DNA of 64,000 bases. Source: Nemania diffusa. Lineage: Eukaryota > Ascomycota > Sordariomycetes > Xylariales > Xylariaceae. Positions 1 through 15,729 of the stretch are shown piece by piece. Where the stretch lies: positions 4,069,501 to 4,133,500 of the forward strand of contig JBBPUQ010000007.1 of NCBI GenBank assembly GCA_038501195.1, in the 5' to 3' direction. Numbering within the stretch: the first letter of the stretch is position 1; every line of letters starts with the position of its first letter. The notes beneath the pieces are model-generated. The model was given only the letters and a program-made list of their open reading frames with translations. It was not told the origin of the DNA and ran no database searches. The position numbers and the translations under genes were made by a program.

Positions 1-2159
1 AATATTGATTAATTTATATTTATATTATAAAAATATAATGCTAAAACTATTGTTTATAACTAATATATTTTACATTTTATAGCTAAAAAATTAACTAAAA
101 ACAAAACGATATTTTAACTGCAAGCTTTAAAAAAGTTTTATAATATAGTTAAAAAACTATAAACTAAAAACTTAAACATTATAACATTTATTAAAATCGT
201 TTACTAGTACACTAGAACTAAAAGAAATTATTATATAAATATTAATAAAACGCTTTTATTTAAAAATCGCTTTATATTTTCAAGCTAAAAAGCTTTACTT
301 TAATAAATTATTTATTAATATTACAATAACTTTAAAGCGAATTATATAAAAAAAAATAAAACAGTTAAGTTATTTTAACAGAAATTTTATTAAAAAAAGC
401 TAAAACAAAACATTTACAAATATATTATAAACTATTAAGTATATAATAAAACTAAATAATTTAAATATAAATTTTATAAAGAGCTATAAATGCTGCTTTT
501 ACTAAATTAACTGTTTTAAAAAATCAGTTTAAACTTTATTACAGAGTTACTTTTATATATTAAAGCTAATAAAATCAAATATAATATAGTTTTAGTAATT
601 ATTAATTGCTTTATAAAAATAACGCTGTTTATATTTACTATAAAAACTTTTAATACTGCTAAATTAACACAAATGCTATATAAACAAATAAAATATAAAT
701 TTAGCTTACTAAAAAAAATTGTAAATAATAAAAACAAGCTAATTATAAGCTGTTTTTAAAAGAAATTCTATAACAAAAAAAAAATTAAATAGTAATTGTT
801 TACTATTTAGCATTTACAAACTAATAAACAAATAAAACATATTTATTAGATTTTTAAAAAGTATTTAAAAATATATATTATTTAAAAATTAAATATATAG
901 CTTAAAATATTTTAAAAAACAAAATTTGCATATAATAACAGTATATATACTATTATCAAATACTTACTTTTTGAAGCTTTATATAGCTATTATTTTAAAA
1001 TTATAAAATTTGTTCTAAAAAAACTACAGTTAAAAGTACAAAAAGTAAAAAAAAAACTATAGCAAACTGCAGCTGTTTAAAAAGCATTTAATAAACACTG
1101 AACTAAAGCTGTAAAAACAATAAAAAGAAACTACAACAAAAAACGCATAGTAAAAAAATACAAAGTAAAAAAAACAGTCGGATTATTTACAGCTTATTTC
1201 CGATTCAAATGTAGCTAAAAGCTAGCTTTTATATATATTAAAGTAAAAGTTACAAAAAAAATAAAACTGCAAACATATCGAATAAAATTACTATTGCAAT
1301 ATTTAAAAATATACGATATGTTTTTTATATTATTTTTAGAACTGTGAACTAAACGCTAAAAAAGCAAAAAATAAGCAGCACTTTTTGAACTAGAAAATAA
1401 ACAGAAAAAATAAATAATAAAAAATATAGTTTATTACAAAAAAAACAAAAATATATTAAAATACTTAGTAAAATAAAAAAGCTAGTTTATTAAATATAAT
1501 ATATAAAAACTAAAAAAATATTTAGTTAATACAAAAGCTTTTTTTATAAAATATAAACAAAAAGTAAAAAAATCATACACGAAATAAAATGATTTAATTT
1601 AAAACTAAAAGCAATATAAACAGTAATATTTTATTATAATAACTGCTAAAAAATATAAGTAATAAAAAAAGAAATAATTAATTAAAAAACTAGTTTATTA
1701 AATAAAACTAAAAAAACTATTAAAAATTAAGTTTTATTAGTAAAAACTAGTAAAAACTTTATTAATATAAAAATTTAAAAAAAAAAAACAAATATTAAAT
1801 ATTAGTAAAAAAAAAAGTTTTAAAAAAAAAATTGCTAATAAAAGGTAGCAAAAGCTAAAAAACTATAAAGCAATTAAAAAACAACTTATAAAAATTGCTA
1901 TAACAAAATAAAATTTGAAACTAATAATAAATTAATAAATAAATATTAAATATTTTGTAAATAAATTTATAAAAATAGCTAAATATAATATAAACTAAAA
2001 AAAAGTTTTGTTAAAACTTAAAAAAATTACTGCTAAAGTAAAAAAAAAAAACTATTAAATTTAATTAGTAATAATATATTAATTATTAAGTATATATAAA
2101 ATAAACTTATTATTATCGCTTAAATAACTAAACTAGCATATTTACGTTTAAAAAAATGT

Positions 2160-2420
2160 TATACAATATAAAAGTAAAAATTTTGTAAAGCAGTCGCTTT
2201 AGTTTCGGCGATTTTAACGCTGATATTATTTTAGAACAGCAGGTTTATATTAAAAAACTAAACAAAGTTTATACAACAATATTTCGTTAACTAATCGACA
2301 GCTGCTTCAATAAGTACAAAAAAACTAATATTAAAAATATAAAAACAAATGTCGAAGTAAAAAAAAAGAGCAGAATTTTAGTTGTACTTTAGCTATATAG
2401 CAGCAAAAATATAACGGGCT
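2160..2420. other. Least-eroded island inside the AT block
   Basis: A roughly 260-base patch that keeps clearly more G and C than its surroundings, including GCAG, TCGG and CGACAG motifs. It has no intact reading frame. It may be the best-preserved piece of an old transposon, but I recognise no domain in it. Confidence 0.35.
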
Positions 2421-5400
2421 TTTTTTTTAGTTATAAACTAACTAATAACAAAATATTAAAAAAGCAGTTAAAAACTACTAAATAAACATAAATTATAAAA
2501 AAAACATTTAAAAAATTTATAATTAATATTTTTAATTAAAAAGTTAAAAAGTAATAAGTAATAATAACTTTAGCTTAAATAATTGCTAAATGTTTAAAGT
2601 TAAAAATAACAAAAATAGCGCGCTTTTTTTTTTAAATTATTTTATATAAAATAAAGTTAGCTTTTTTTAAAGCGTATATATAGCGATTTTAATATAAAGT
2701 ATATTTGTTAATTATTTAAGCAGTATTAGTTTAACAGCAAAAAAAAGCGTTTTTTGTATAAGCAGTAAAACTAGAAAAAAATTTAATAAACTTTTAAACA
2801 ATATTTAAAAAAAAAAAAAAGATTTAAAAATATTAAAAATTTTAGTATATAAATTAATAAACAATTGTAAATTATAAAAATAATTTATAACAAAACAAGC
2901 TATATAGTTATATATATATAAAATATATTTAATATTATTAAACAAAACTAATATATATAAATAGCATACTTAAAAATCAAAATATGTTTTAATAATATAT
3001 TAAAAATAAAGTTTTATATTAAAAATATTTTAAACTTAAAGCTTTTTGTTATTGTTGTTTTTTTTAACAAGCACTTTGTAATCAAAATACTGTTAACTTT
3101 ATTTTTTATTAAAAAAGTAAGTTTTAACAAAAGTTTTTTGCAATATTATAGCAAGTAGCAAAAAAGCAAAAAAAAATCAAAAAAAAAAAAAGATTGAAAA
3201 AAAAAAAAAAATAAAAATAAAAACAAAAATAAAAATATAAATAAATAATTAATTAATAAAAAACCGAAAAAAAAAAACTAAAAAATAATTATAAAATTTA
3301 TAAAATATATAAAAAAAAAAAAAAAAATATATAGCAATACATATAAAAGTTAATTAAAATATAAAAGTTAAATATTTATTTATAAAAATATAAAAATACT
3401 TTTTATATTTATAAATAAATATATATTTAATATATACAACATAACTAATAAGTTTAATATTAATTTTACAAATATAAAAGTATATAAGTTAACAATAACA
3501 AAGTTAACAATATTAATTAGCGTTAAAAACTAATGTTTTAAAAAAAAAAATAATATAAAAAAATAGCTACTATTGCACTATATTGCACTATATATACAGT
3601 AAACACAAACTAAGCATTAGCTAATTAATACTTAAAAGAATACAGCATATAGAATTAATCTTTAAATAGAAATAATTTACTACAACTACTTCTTAAAATC
3701 AGCAATTACTTTGCAAAACAACTGCACTTACACCGCATACCGCAACTTTTATATTATTTAATTTATTTAATTTAAAATATATTTAAATAAACTTGTTTAA
3801 ATATAATTGGTTTAATATTAAACAAAGCATTTTAATATAATATTATATAGTGTTTTTTGATTTAAAAACCCATGATTTAATTTTATATAACTTCTTTTTT
3901 TTTAAACTTAGTTAAAACAAATTTGTTTTAAATTTTTTTAATTTTAATGTTTTTAATGTTTTAGTTATATTATAATTATAAAATATATTACAACTATATT
4001 ATTTAAGCTTATTTATTTAAAGTTAAATTAAATACAATTATTTAAGTTTTATATAATTGCTATAGCTTTAAAGTATTATAAAAAACATTTTATTATTAAC
4101 TTTAATTTTGAAATATTATATATAATTAAATAGTATTTAATCGAACTAATAACTTTTTAAATTAAATTATAACGTTTTATTATAACTAAAATATTAATAA
4201 CTATAAATTATAAAAGTATTTTTTGTATTAAAAAAGCTAAATTATTAAAATAATAATTTTACAAATATATAAATAATATAATATATTTTATTAATAAACT
4301 TTTAAATAAATTAAAGTTTAAAAAGTTTATTTTTGAACTTATATTAAAACATTTAGCTTTTTTATATATATGTTTTTTCAATTTTTTAAATATAAATTAA
4401 CATGTTATACTTGCTTATATATTTATGTTTTATTTAATTATAACGTTATTATAGCAACTTTTTGCGAATATTTTTTAATAAATTTATATATAACTTTTTA
4501 AATAGTAACAAATTAACATAAAAAATATATAACTTTAAGTTTTAACTATAAATAGTTTATAAATAAATATTGTAAATTTTAACATTAAAAATTTAAAGTT
4601 TATATAGTTATTAATGTTTACATAAAATATATTTTATTTTTTTGTATTAGTATATTTTTTTTAATAAAGCTTATAATATTGCAGCAATATTTAATATATA
4701 TATAAAATATAAGTTTTTTATTTTTAGTTATATAATTAAATTGTAAATATAAAACAGTTTTAATAACTACAATATATTACTACTTTTTTAAAAGTAATTT
4801 TATTTAATATATTATAAAGTTATACTATAATAATAAAAATAGAATATATTGTATTATTTTTAACTTAAAAATTTAAAAACTAATCGAATTTAATATTTAT
4901 TTTAATAATTTTATTTATATTATTTTATTTAATAATAAACTATTTAAATTTAATAACTGTTAAATTTATAGCAAAAGTATTATTAATTAATATATTAAAT
5001 TATAATAAAACTATTTTAATAAAAAATAAACAAAGTTTTAATAAATAAGTTATGTTTAATTTTATTTAAACAAGTTTGTTTTAATTAAACTTTTTTAGTT
5101 TTATTTTATATGTTTTAAAAAAAAAAGACTTTAAAATAAATATTAAACTATTAATTAAATTATTTTGTTTTATATTTTTATGTTTTTATTTAAATAAAAA
5201 TTTATATTATTTGTAAAATTTTAAAATAATTATTTAATTAAAAAATAAAAGTTGTATTTTTATATAATATTTAATAAACTTTAAGTTTTTTAAATATAAT
5301 TAAATTTAAATTATATTATTAATTGTTAAATTGTTTATAATTTAGTTTGTTTAAGTATATTTTTAGTTATTTTAAAATAAAAACATTTTAATACTGTTTA

Positions 5401-7152
5401 ATACTTTTTATTAAATATAATAAAATTTTATTTTTTTTATATAAAAGTGTTTAAAGCTGTTGTAGCTTTATTAATATAATTTAAAACTTTTTTATTATAA
5501 AAGTCTTAATTTTTTTAAAGTTTTTTTATAATTTATAAAAATAAACATTAATATTTAAATTTATATTTAATAAAATATTTATTAAAAAAATAAAAATTTA
5601 TTACAAAATAAATAAATAAATTAAATATTAATTTATTTATATTAAAATATATAAAAAGTAACAAAAATAAAAAAAAAAGTAAAAATAATAATTAATTTAT
5701 TTTAATTTTAACAATAATATTAAAACTTTTTTTTGTTATTTTTATTTAAGTTTATATTATTTAAAGTTAATTTTATATAGTTATAAAGTTTTAAGTTTAT
5801 ATTATTTTTAAATATGTTTTATTAAATTAATTTTTTTTTAATTTTATAGTAATTTAAATATAGCAGTATAGTTAAACTTGCTAAAAAGTTTAAAAAGTTG
5901 CATTTTTTCGATTTTTTTTATACAATTTTAGTTTTTTTAATTTTTAACAAATTTTGCTTACTAGTTTTAACTACTTTATTTTAAAAATAAACTTTATTAA
6001 AGCTAAAACAATTGTTTAAAACTTAAATAGTTAAAAAAAAAAGATTAATATTTTTGTGTTTTTGTTTTTAACTATTTTATATAAATAAAAGCAAAATTAT
6101 AAAAAATAATACTAAAATGTTGTTGTTTAATTTAAATTTTTTCAATTTAACTAATTTTTGTTTATAAATAGCAAAAATAGTAAAATTTTTTTTTATATTT
6201 GCTTTTTTATATAAAACTTTATATAATATATTAATTGTAATAAAGTTCGAAAAAGTTAAAACAAATTTAAATATAATTGTTTTATGTTTTATATTAATAT
6301 TTTTAACTAAATATTAATTAAATATAACTGTTTATATAATGTTTATTTTAAATTTAACAAAAAAAAAGTTTAATAAATTTTAATAATTATTAAACAGTTA
6401 ATAAAAAAAAACGCTAAATATATTTAATACTATAAAATATAATTTTTTTATATTTTTAAATTAATATTTTAATATAATAGTTTAAATAATATTTAATAAA
6501 GTACATTTTTAATATATATTTAATAGTAAAAAATTTTTTTGATTTGTTTTAAGTTTGTTAAATATTAAAAAAACGACTTGAAAAAGCAGCAGTAATAGAA
6601 TTAACAAATAAAAACTTCGAAAAAGCAGCTAATTAAGAAAAAATAACAAGTTGAAAAATAAATACAAGTTAAAATTGCAAAAATAAAATCGAAAAAATAA
6701 AAAATGCATTTGTAAATAGTAGTATTAATTTAGTTTATATATAAATAAATAAGCGATTAAAAATATAAAAATAAAAGTTATATAAACAAAATTTTGAAAT
6801 ATTTAAAACTAGTAAAAAAACAAAATAAAAAAAGTATAGTAATAATAAAAATATAAATAAAGTTAAAAAATATTAAATAAAAAAGCAATAGTAGTAATAA
6901 ATAAATAATAAATTAAAAAAGCTTAGTAAATTTAAATATAAACAAGTTTGTTTAAATAAAAACTAAAAAAGTTAAAAATATTAAAAAATGTTTTATAAAA
7001 AACTAACTAATTTATAAATAAATGTTAATATAAATATAAAAATAGGTTTGTTTAAAACATATATATATAATATTTTATAAATTAATTAAAAATAGAATAA
7101 ATATAACGGAATAAAATATAATTATAAAAAATAAAAAGCTAAAATTTAAAGT

Positions 7153-7228
7153 AAAATTTAAAAAAATTTAAAAAAATTTAAAAAAATTTAAAAAAATTTA
7201 AAAAAATTTAAAAAAATTTAAAAAAATT
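7153..7228. repeat. 10-bp tandem repeat, unit AAAAAATTTA
   Basis: At least six perfect head-to-tail copies of a 10-base unit, with partial copies at both ends. It sits at the edge where the flank with scattered G/C gives way to the nearly pure A/T core. No function is evident. Confidence 0.9.
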
Positions 7229-9799
7229 ATATAGAAATTTTTAAATTTTTTTAAAAAATAAAATAACTATAAAATAATATTTAAAAATAAAAGAAATTTA
7301 AAATATTAAATAAAAAAAAATAAATAATATTAAAAATAAAATATTAAAATTATATAAATTAATTATAAAAAATATATAAAATAATAATTTTTATATAAAA
7401 TTAATTAATAAACTTTAATTAATAATATATATTATAATAATAATAAAATTAATAAAATATAAATTAAAATAAAATAAAATATTTAAATATATAAATTAAT
7501 TAATATATAAAAATAATATATAATTATTTAATTTTTTTAAAAATAAAAGTTTTTTTTAATTTAATAAAATATTTAAATTATATATAAAATTATAATTTAT
7601 TTTTTAATATATAAATATATTTTAAATATAATATTAAAAATACTATTAATTTAAAATTTTATAATTATAAATTTATTAAAAAATTTTTAATATATAATAA
7701 ATTTAAATTATATATAAATATTTCTTTTAATTAAATATATTTTAAATTATTAATATATTTAATTTAATAATATTTTAATATTTTTAAAATATATTAAATA
7801 TAAAAATTAAAAAATATAAATAAATTTTAAATAATTTATATATATTAATTATAAATAAATTAATAAAAAAAATTAAAAAAAGTTTTTATATATAAATAAT
7901 AAAAGTTTAATTATATATTTATTATATTTTAATAAATATAATAAATTAAATTATAATAAATAATTATTTATATAATTAAGTTTTATATATAAAATAAAAT
8001 ATTTAATATATAATAAATTTTTAAAAAATAAATATAAATTTTAAAAGTTTTATTTATATAATAAAAAATAAAAATATATTTAATTTTAAAATAATTATAT
8101 ATATTATTATTTATTTATTTTTTATTATTAAATTTAATTGTTATAATAAATAATTAATTAAATATATAATTAATAATTATAAATATTAATTTTTTTAATT
8201 ATAAACTTTTTTTATAAATATATAAATTAATTATTTATTATTAATTTTATATTATATATATATTTTTAAAATATTATATAAAATATATTAATAATTATAT
8301 TAAAATAATAAAATTATTATTTTAAATTATTATTTTAAATTATTTTTATTATAAATTTTAATATATTTAATAAAAAATAAAAAAAATAAAATATAAATAT
8401 AAATTAAAATAAAAATAATTAAAATAATTTAAAAATTAAATAAATATTTAAATTAAAATTTTGTTAATTTTATATAAATAAAATAATATAAATTTTATAA
8501 TATTTATATTTTTAAATTTTAATAATTAATTTATTTTATATTTAAAATAAAAAATAAAAAAAGTTAATATAATTTTTTTTTATAATTTTATTTTATTTTA
8601 TTAATTTATAATTATATATTATAAATATTAATTAATATTTATAAAATTTTATATTAATTTATATATAAAATTAAAAAAAATATTATTAAATATTTATATA
8701 TAAATAATATATATATATATATATAATTTTTATTATTTTTTTATTATTTTTTTATTATTTAATTATTTAATAATAGATTTAATATATATATATATATATT
8801 ATAAAAAGAATTATAATTATAAAAATTATATATATATTATATATATATATATAAATTATATTAAATTATTAATTTAATTTAAAAAAAAAGTTTTATATAA
8901 TAATTATAATTTTAATATTTATAATTTATTTATATATTTTTATATATAATTAATTTATTTTTATTAATTAATTTTTTTAATATTTAATTAAATATATTTT
9001 ATATAAATATTAATTTTAATATTTTAATTATTAATTTATTATAATTTTATAAATTTTTAATTTTATAAAATAATATAATATTATTATTAATTTTAAAATT
9101 ATTTTTTATATAATTTTTAATAATTAATATAATTATAAATTTAATTTAAAGATTTAAAATTATATTATTTATAAATATTTTATTATTAAAAAAAAATTTA
9201 TATAATAGAAATTTAAAATAATATAATATAATTTTTAATAATTTTTAAATTTATATAATAATTTATAATAATATTTTTTTAATAATATTAAAAAAAAATT
9301 TTTATTATATAATAATAATTATAAAATTAATATATATATTATTAATAATTTATTAATAAAATAAAATTAATATAATATATTTTAAATAATTTTTAAATAA
9401 TTTTTAATTTTATTAATAATTTATTATATTTTATATATTTAATTAATATATATTTAAATAATATTATTTTTTTTTTTTTTAAAAGTTATTTATAAATTAA
9501 AATAAATTTAAAATAAATTAATTTTATATTTATTATTATAAATTATATTTATATTTAAATAAATAAATTTTAAAAATAATTAATATAATAAATTTATTAA
9601 AAATTAAATAAAATAATAAATATAAAAAAATAAAAATAATAAATAAAAAAACATTTATATAAATATATTAATTTAATTAAAAAAGTTAAGTTTATTTTTT
9701 AATTTTAGTTTTTTTTTTAAAATATATAATATTATTTAATTTTTAAATTTATTATTAATATTATATTTATTTATTAAATATTATAATAAAAATTAATAA

Positions 9800-10170
9800 A
9801 ATAAAATAAATAAAATAAATAAAATAAATAAAATAAATAAAATAAATAAAATAAATAAAATAAATAAAATAAATAAAATAAATAAAATAAATAAAATAAA
9901 TAAAATAAATAAAATAAATAAAATAAATAAAATAAATAAAATAAATAAAATAAATAAAATAAATAAAATAAATAAAATAAATAAAATAAATAAAATAAAT
10001 AAAATAAATAAAAGAAATAAAAGAAATAAAATAAATAAAATAAATAAAATAAATAAAATAAATAAAAGAAATAAAATAAATAAAATAAATAAAATAAATA
10101 AAATAAATAAAATAAATAAAATAAATAAAATAAATAAATTAAATAAAATAAATAATATAAATAAATTATT
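9800..10170. repeat. 9-bp tandem array, unit AAAATAAAT (about 37 copies)
   Basis: A long head-to-tail array of a 9-base A/T unit in the core of the AT block. Three copies carry a T-to-G variant (G at 10,014, 10,023 and 10,068), spaced at exact multiples of 9, so the register is kept throughout. The 3' end decays into shorter and irregular units. Replication slippage or unequal exchange would explain the spread. Confidence 0.92.
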
Positions 10171-13100
10171 AATATATTAAAATTAATAATTAAATTTAAA
10201 TTTTAAATTTTATTAAAATTTTTTAAATTAAATTTAAGTTAAATTTATTTATAAAATATAAATAATTATTAAATTATATAATATTTTTAATTAATATTAA
10301 AAAATAATTTATATAATAATTTAAATAATTTAATTTTTTTTTATTAAATTAATTATTGTAAATAAAAAATTATATTATTATTTATTATATTATATAATAA
10401 AAACTATTTTAATTTTTTTTTATTAATAAATTCTTTAATTATATAAATTTAAAAATAATATTTTTTTAAAAAAATATTAATAAATTAATAAAAATAATTT
10501 TATAATAAATATTATTTATAAAAAATATAATTATAAATATTTAAATAAATTTAATAATTTATTTAATTTTTTATTATTAAATTTAAATTTAATTATTTTA
10601 TTATAATTTTATTATTTATTTAAAAAAATAAAAAATAAATTATATATTTTAAATTTATTAAATAATATATAATTAAAAATAAATTTATATTAATATTAAT
10701 TATATATAATATTTTCATTTATTTATAAATTTTATTTATTAAATTTTATAAAATATTTAAATATTAAATTTATTTTTAATTTTATATAAAATAATAATTT
10801 TATTTAATATATAATAAATATATATTATATATAAATATTATTATATTTAATTTTTAATTTAATTTATTAATAAAATAATTATATAATTTAAAATATAAAA
10901 CTTATTATATTTTTATTTTTTAATTTAATTTATTATATAATTATATATATATTTAAAAAAATATTTTATAATTTTATATATATATTAAACTTTTAAATTA
11001 ATTATAATATTAAATTTATAATAAATTATAAATAAATATATAAAAATTTAAATTTTATTATATTATTTAATTTTTAATATAAATTTTATTAAAAACATTA
11101 TAATTTAATTATATTAAATTAAACTTTTATAATTATAAATATATATTATTTATAATTTAAATTAAAAAATAAAGTTTTTTAATATATATATTATATTATA
11201 AAACAATTAAAAAATATAATATATATAATTAATATATTTTTAATAATTATTTAAATTTAAATTTATAAATTAAATTTAATAATTTATATTTAATATAATA
11301 ATTATATTATTTAATTAAATTATTTAATTAATATATAATTTTTAATTTAATTTAATATAAAATATTAATTTATTTTTATATTTAAAATATTATTATTTAA
11401 TAATTTAAATAAATTATTTAAAAAAACTATTTTTTTATATAATAAATTTAATATAAACATTTATTAATAATATAATTTAAATTATATATAATAAAACTTT
11501 ATTAATATATTTTTTTTATTAATTATAATATTAAATTTTTAAATTATAATATTTTTTTATAATTTTATTTAATTTATATATTTTATTTATATTATAATTT
11601 AATTTTAAAAAAATAATAAAAAGTTTTATATAAAAATATAAATTTAATTTTTATTTATATAATTTAATTAATATTAATTTTTATATAAATATTTTTTATT
11701 ATTTTTATAATTTTTTATATAATTTTTAATTTTAAAATAGTTTTTAATAAATATAATAAATTATTATTAATTTTATAATTTTATAAGTTCTTTATTTAAA
11801 ATATTAAATATATAATAAAATAATATTTATATTTATTTAATTTAATTAATATATTTAATATATTTAATATATATTATTTTATATATAATTTATATTAAAA
11901 TTATATATAATATAATTAAATAGTTTTTTATATATTAAAATTTAATATTAATATTATATATAAATTAAAAATTAAAAGTTTTATTTATTTAAAATAAAAT
12001 ATATTTATTAATTATATATAAAATTATTTATTTATTAATTTATATAATATTAATTATATTAATTTTTAATAAAAATTTAAACTTTTTAAAAAAATTAATT
12101 ATATTATTAATAATAATAATAAAATTTTTTAATTTTTTAAAATAATTTTATAAGTTTTTTTATATATAAATATTTAAATAAATAATATAATTTTTAAAAT
12201 ATTTATTTTATAAAATAACTTTTAATTTTTAATTAATTAATATTAAAAATTAAATATTATTATTTATATATAATAAATATTATTTATTATATTATTATAT
12301 TTTATATATTATTTAAATAAATATATAATTAAAGAATATTTTATAATAATATAAAAACAAAATTAATATATTTATAATATAACATTTAATTAATTTAATT
12401 AAAATTAAAATAATTATAATAATTATAATTTTTATATTTTTAATAATATTAAATATAATTATTATATTATTTAAAATTTAATTTATTTATATTAAAAAGT
12501 TTTTTTATATAAAAATTTTAATTTAATTTATTTTAATAATTAATATTTTAATTATATTAATATTTAATATTATATTAATTATTTAAATAAAATATATTAA
12601 TTATAAATATTTAATTTTTAATTTATATATATATATATTTTAATATAATAATAAAATATAAATTTTATTAATAATTAAATTATTTTATTTTTAATTTTAA
12701 AATATAAATTTAAAAAAATTTTATTATAATTTAAATAATATATATTAATTTTATAATTTAATTTAAATATATTATAATTTTAATATATTTATTTTAAAAT
12801 ATTATATATAATAAAATATTAAATTTTTTATATTAATTTTATTTATAAAATATAATTAATAATAAAATTTTTTATAAATAAAAAAGATTTATAATATTAT
12901 TTACAATTTAAAATATATTAATTATAACTATTAATATTTTAAATATTATTTTTATTTAATTTTTTAATTTTATATATATAAAAATTATTATAATTTAATT
13001 AATTTAATTTAAATTATAATTAATTATTATATTAAAATAATTATTAAATATTTATTAAATTTTATTTTATTTTTATATTAAATTAAAATGTTTTAAATAA

Positions 13101-13295
13101 TTTTATTTAATTTTTTTTAATATAAAAAAAACATTATATAATATTATTTTTTTATAATATTTAATTAATAATATTTTAATATAAAAATTTAAATTATATT
13201 ATATAATATATTATATAATATATTATATTTTAATAAATATAATAAATTAAATTATTTTAATATAATTATTATAAATAATTTAAAAAAATAAAAAG

Positions 13296-14002
13296 TTTAT
13301 ATAATTAATATTTATTTATTTAATTTTAATATTATAAATTATATTAATATTATTAATATTATTAATAAAATATATTATTTAAAATAATATTATATATTAA
13401 ATTTAAAAATATAATAATAAAAAAATTAATTTTAAATAAATTAATAAAATTTATTTAATTTAAATTTTAATTTATTTTAATTATTTATTTTTATTTTATT
13501 ATATTAATTAATTTTAATATATAATTATTTAATTTTTTATTATTATTATAATTAATATTTATATAAATTATTTATTATTAATTTTTAATTATATATATAT
13601 TATTAAATATTATAAAAAATAAATTAATAATTTATTAAAATATTTAAATTAATTAAATTAAATATAATATTTTAATATTTAAAATTAATATTATTTTTTA
13701 ATTATATTTTAATATAAAAATAATTTAAATTTAATTTAATTATTTAAAAATTTATAATTTTTATTTAAATTAATATAATTATTATAAATAATTTTATTAT
13801 AAATTTAAATATAATTATAAAAAATAATAAATATAAAAATAAATAAAAAATTAAAAATTAAATAATAATAAAAATAATTTATAATTTAATTAATTTATAT
13901 AAATATATATAAATTATATTAAATATATTAATTATTTTTTAAAATTATTTATTTAATTATATATATATTTATAAAATTAAATATTAATATTAATTATAAT
14001 AA
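13296..14002. other. 707-base stretch with no G or C
   Basis: Read line by line, no G or C occurs between the G at 13,295 and the C at 14,003. The stretch is mixed A/T sequence, not one simple repeat, and contains short (AT)n runs. It is one of two very long G/C-free stretches in the core. Confidence 0.85.
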
Positions 14003-14647
14003 CTTTTTTTTAAAAAAATATATATATAAAAATAAATTATTAATATTAATAATTAAAAATTTAATAAACTTTTATAAAAAAAAAGCTTTTTTAAAAACTT
14101 TATTAATAATATATAAAATAATTAAAATTAAATATTATAATTAATAGTTTTTTTTAAATTATAATAAAATTAATTTATAATAATATATTATTTATTTAAA
14201 AATATATTAAAATATATTTATAAAAACTTTTATATTTTTAATATATAAATTTTTTAAAAAAAAATATTTTAAATTTATTAATTTATTAATATATTATAAA
14301 AATTAATAAAATAATTTAATTAATAATTTATAAATATATATAAATTTTATTAATTATATTATTATATATAAATAATTTATATATTATTTTAATATATTTT
14401 TTATAAATTGAAATTTAAAAAATTTAATTTTTAATATAATTATTTTTTTTTAAAATAAAATAATATAAATAATTTATTTATTATATTATTATATTAAAGT
14501 TTTTATATTATTTTAATATTTATTTAATAATTTAAATAATTTTATTAAATTTTAATAAATAATTTTTTTTTATTAATATTATAAATTTTATATAATATTA
14601 ATTTTTATAATTAATTTTATATTATAATTATATTATTTTTAAAAAAG

Positions 14648-15407
14648 AAAATTTTTAAAAATTTATATTATATATTATAAATAAAATTTATAATTAATAA
14701 AATATTAAATTTATTATATTTATTTATTAAATAATTTTATTATTATTTTTATTTATATAAATTTTTAAAAATTATTTATATTTAATTTTAAATAAATAAA
14801 TAAAATAATTAATTTATATTATATAAATTATTTATATAATATAAATATTTATTTTAATTATTTTAATATTATTTAAATTTTAAATAATATTAATTTAATT
14901 ATTTTTTAATTATTTTTAATAATATTATTTTAATAAATATATTAATTTAATATATTATATAATTTATATAAATTAAATTTTTATTTTTTTATATATAATT
15001 TTTTAATTTTTAATATATAATTTTTATAATAAATTTATAATTTATTTATATAAATTTATATATATATATATATATTATATTTTATTATTTAATTTTTTAT
15101 TTTATTTTATTATATATTTATTTAATTAATTTATTTATTTATTAATTTATTTAATTAAAATTATATATTTTTAATTTAAATTTTTTAAAATTAAAATAAT
15201 AAAATTATAAAAATTATAAAATTAAATTTAATATAATTTAAATATATAATTTATATATTTTATATAAAAAATTATTATTAATAATAATAATTTATTTTTA
15301 TTTTATTTTATTTTATTTTATTATTTTTTTATTTTATTTTATTTTTATTTTATTTTTTTTTATTTTATTTTATTTTTTTTTATTTTTTTTTATTATTTTT
15401 TAATTTA
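14648..15407. other. 760-base stretch with no G or C
   Basis: The longest G/C-free run that I found, between the G at 14,647 and the C at 15,408. It ends in a T-rich segment with repeated TTTTA units (about 15,297-15,390). Such complete loss of G and C over hundreds of bases is unusual even for RIP-affected DNA. Confidence 0.85.
15297..15390. repeat. (TTTTA)n-like degenerate microsatellite
   Basis: Successive TTTTA units with variable T-run lengths, at the right-hand edge of the G/C-free core. Confidence 0.75.
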
Positions 15408-15689
15408 CTTTTTTTTTATATAATATTTATTTTTTAAGTTTGAAAATTTTTATTTATATAAATTTTTTTTTTAATACTATATTTTAATTTTAATGTTTTA
15501 TTTTTTTTTATATTTTAATTTTAAACTTTTTATTTAAAAAACAATTTATAATATTATTTTGTTAAAAAAAAAATTTTTTAATTTTTTTTATTTTATTTTT
15601 AATTTATTTTAATTATTATTAAATATTTATATTAGTTGCTTTTTTAAAAATTTCTTATATAAATTTAATAAATTTAGTTTTATTTTTTT

Positions 15690-15692
<3 letters not shown>

Positions 15693-15724
<32 letters not shown>
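15693..15724. repeat. Poly-T run of 32
   Basis: Thirty-two consecutive T residues as read. The exact length may be affected by sequencing or assembly. Confidence 0.85.

Positions 15725-15729
<5 letters not shown>

Noticed and set aside
516..737. 73-codon frame in the AT block
   Set aside because: Composed of Ile, Leu, Phe, Tyr, Asn and Lys, as expected from A/T-only sequence; no domain, and in a block with no other coding signal.
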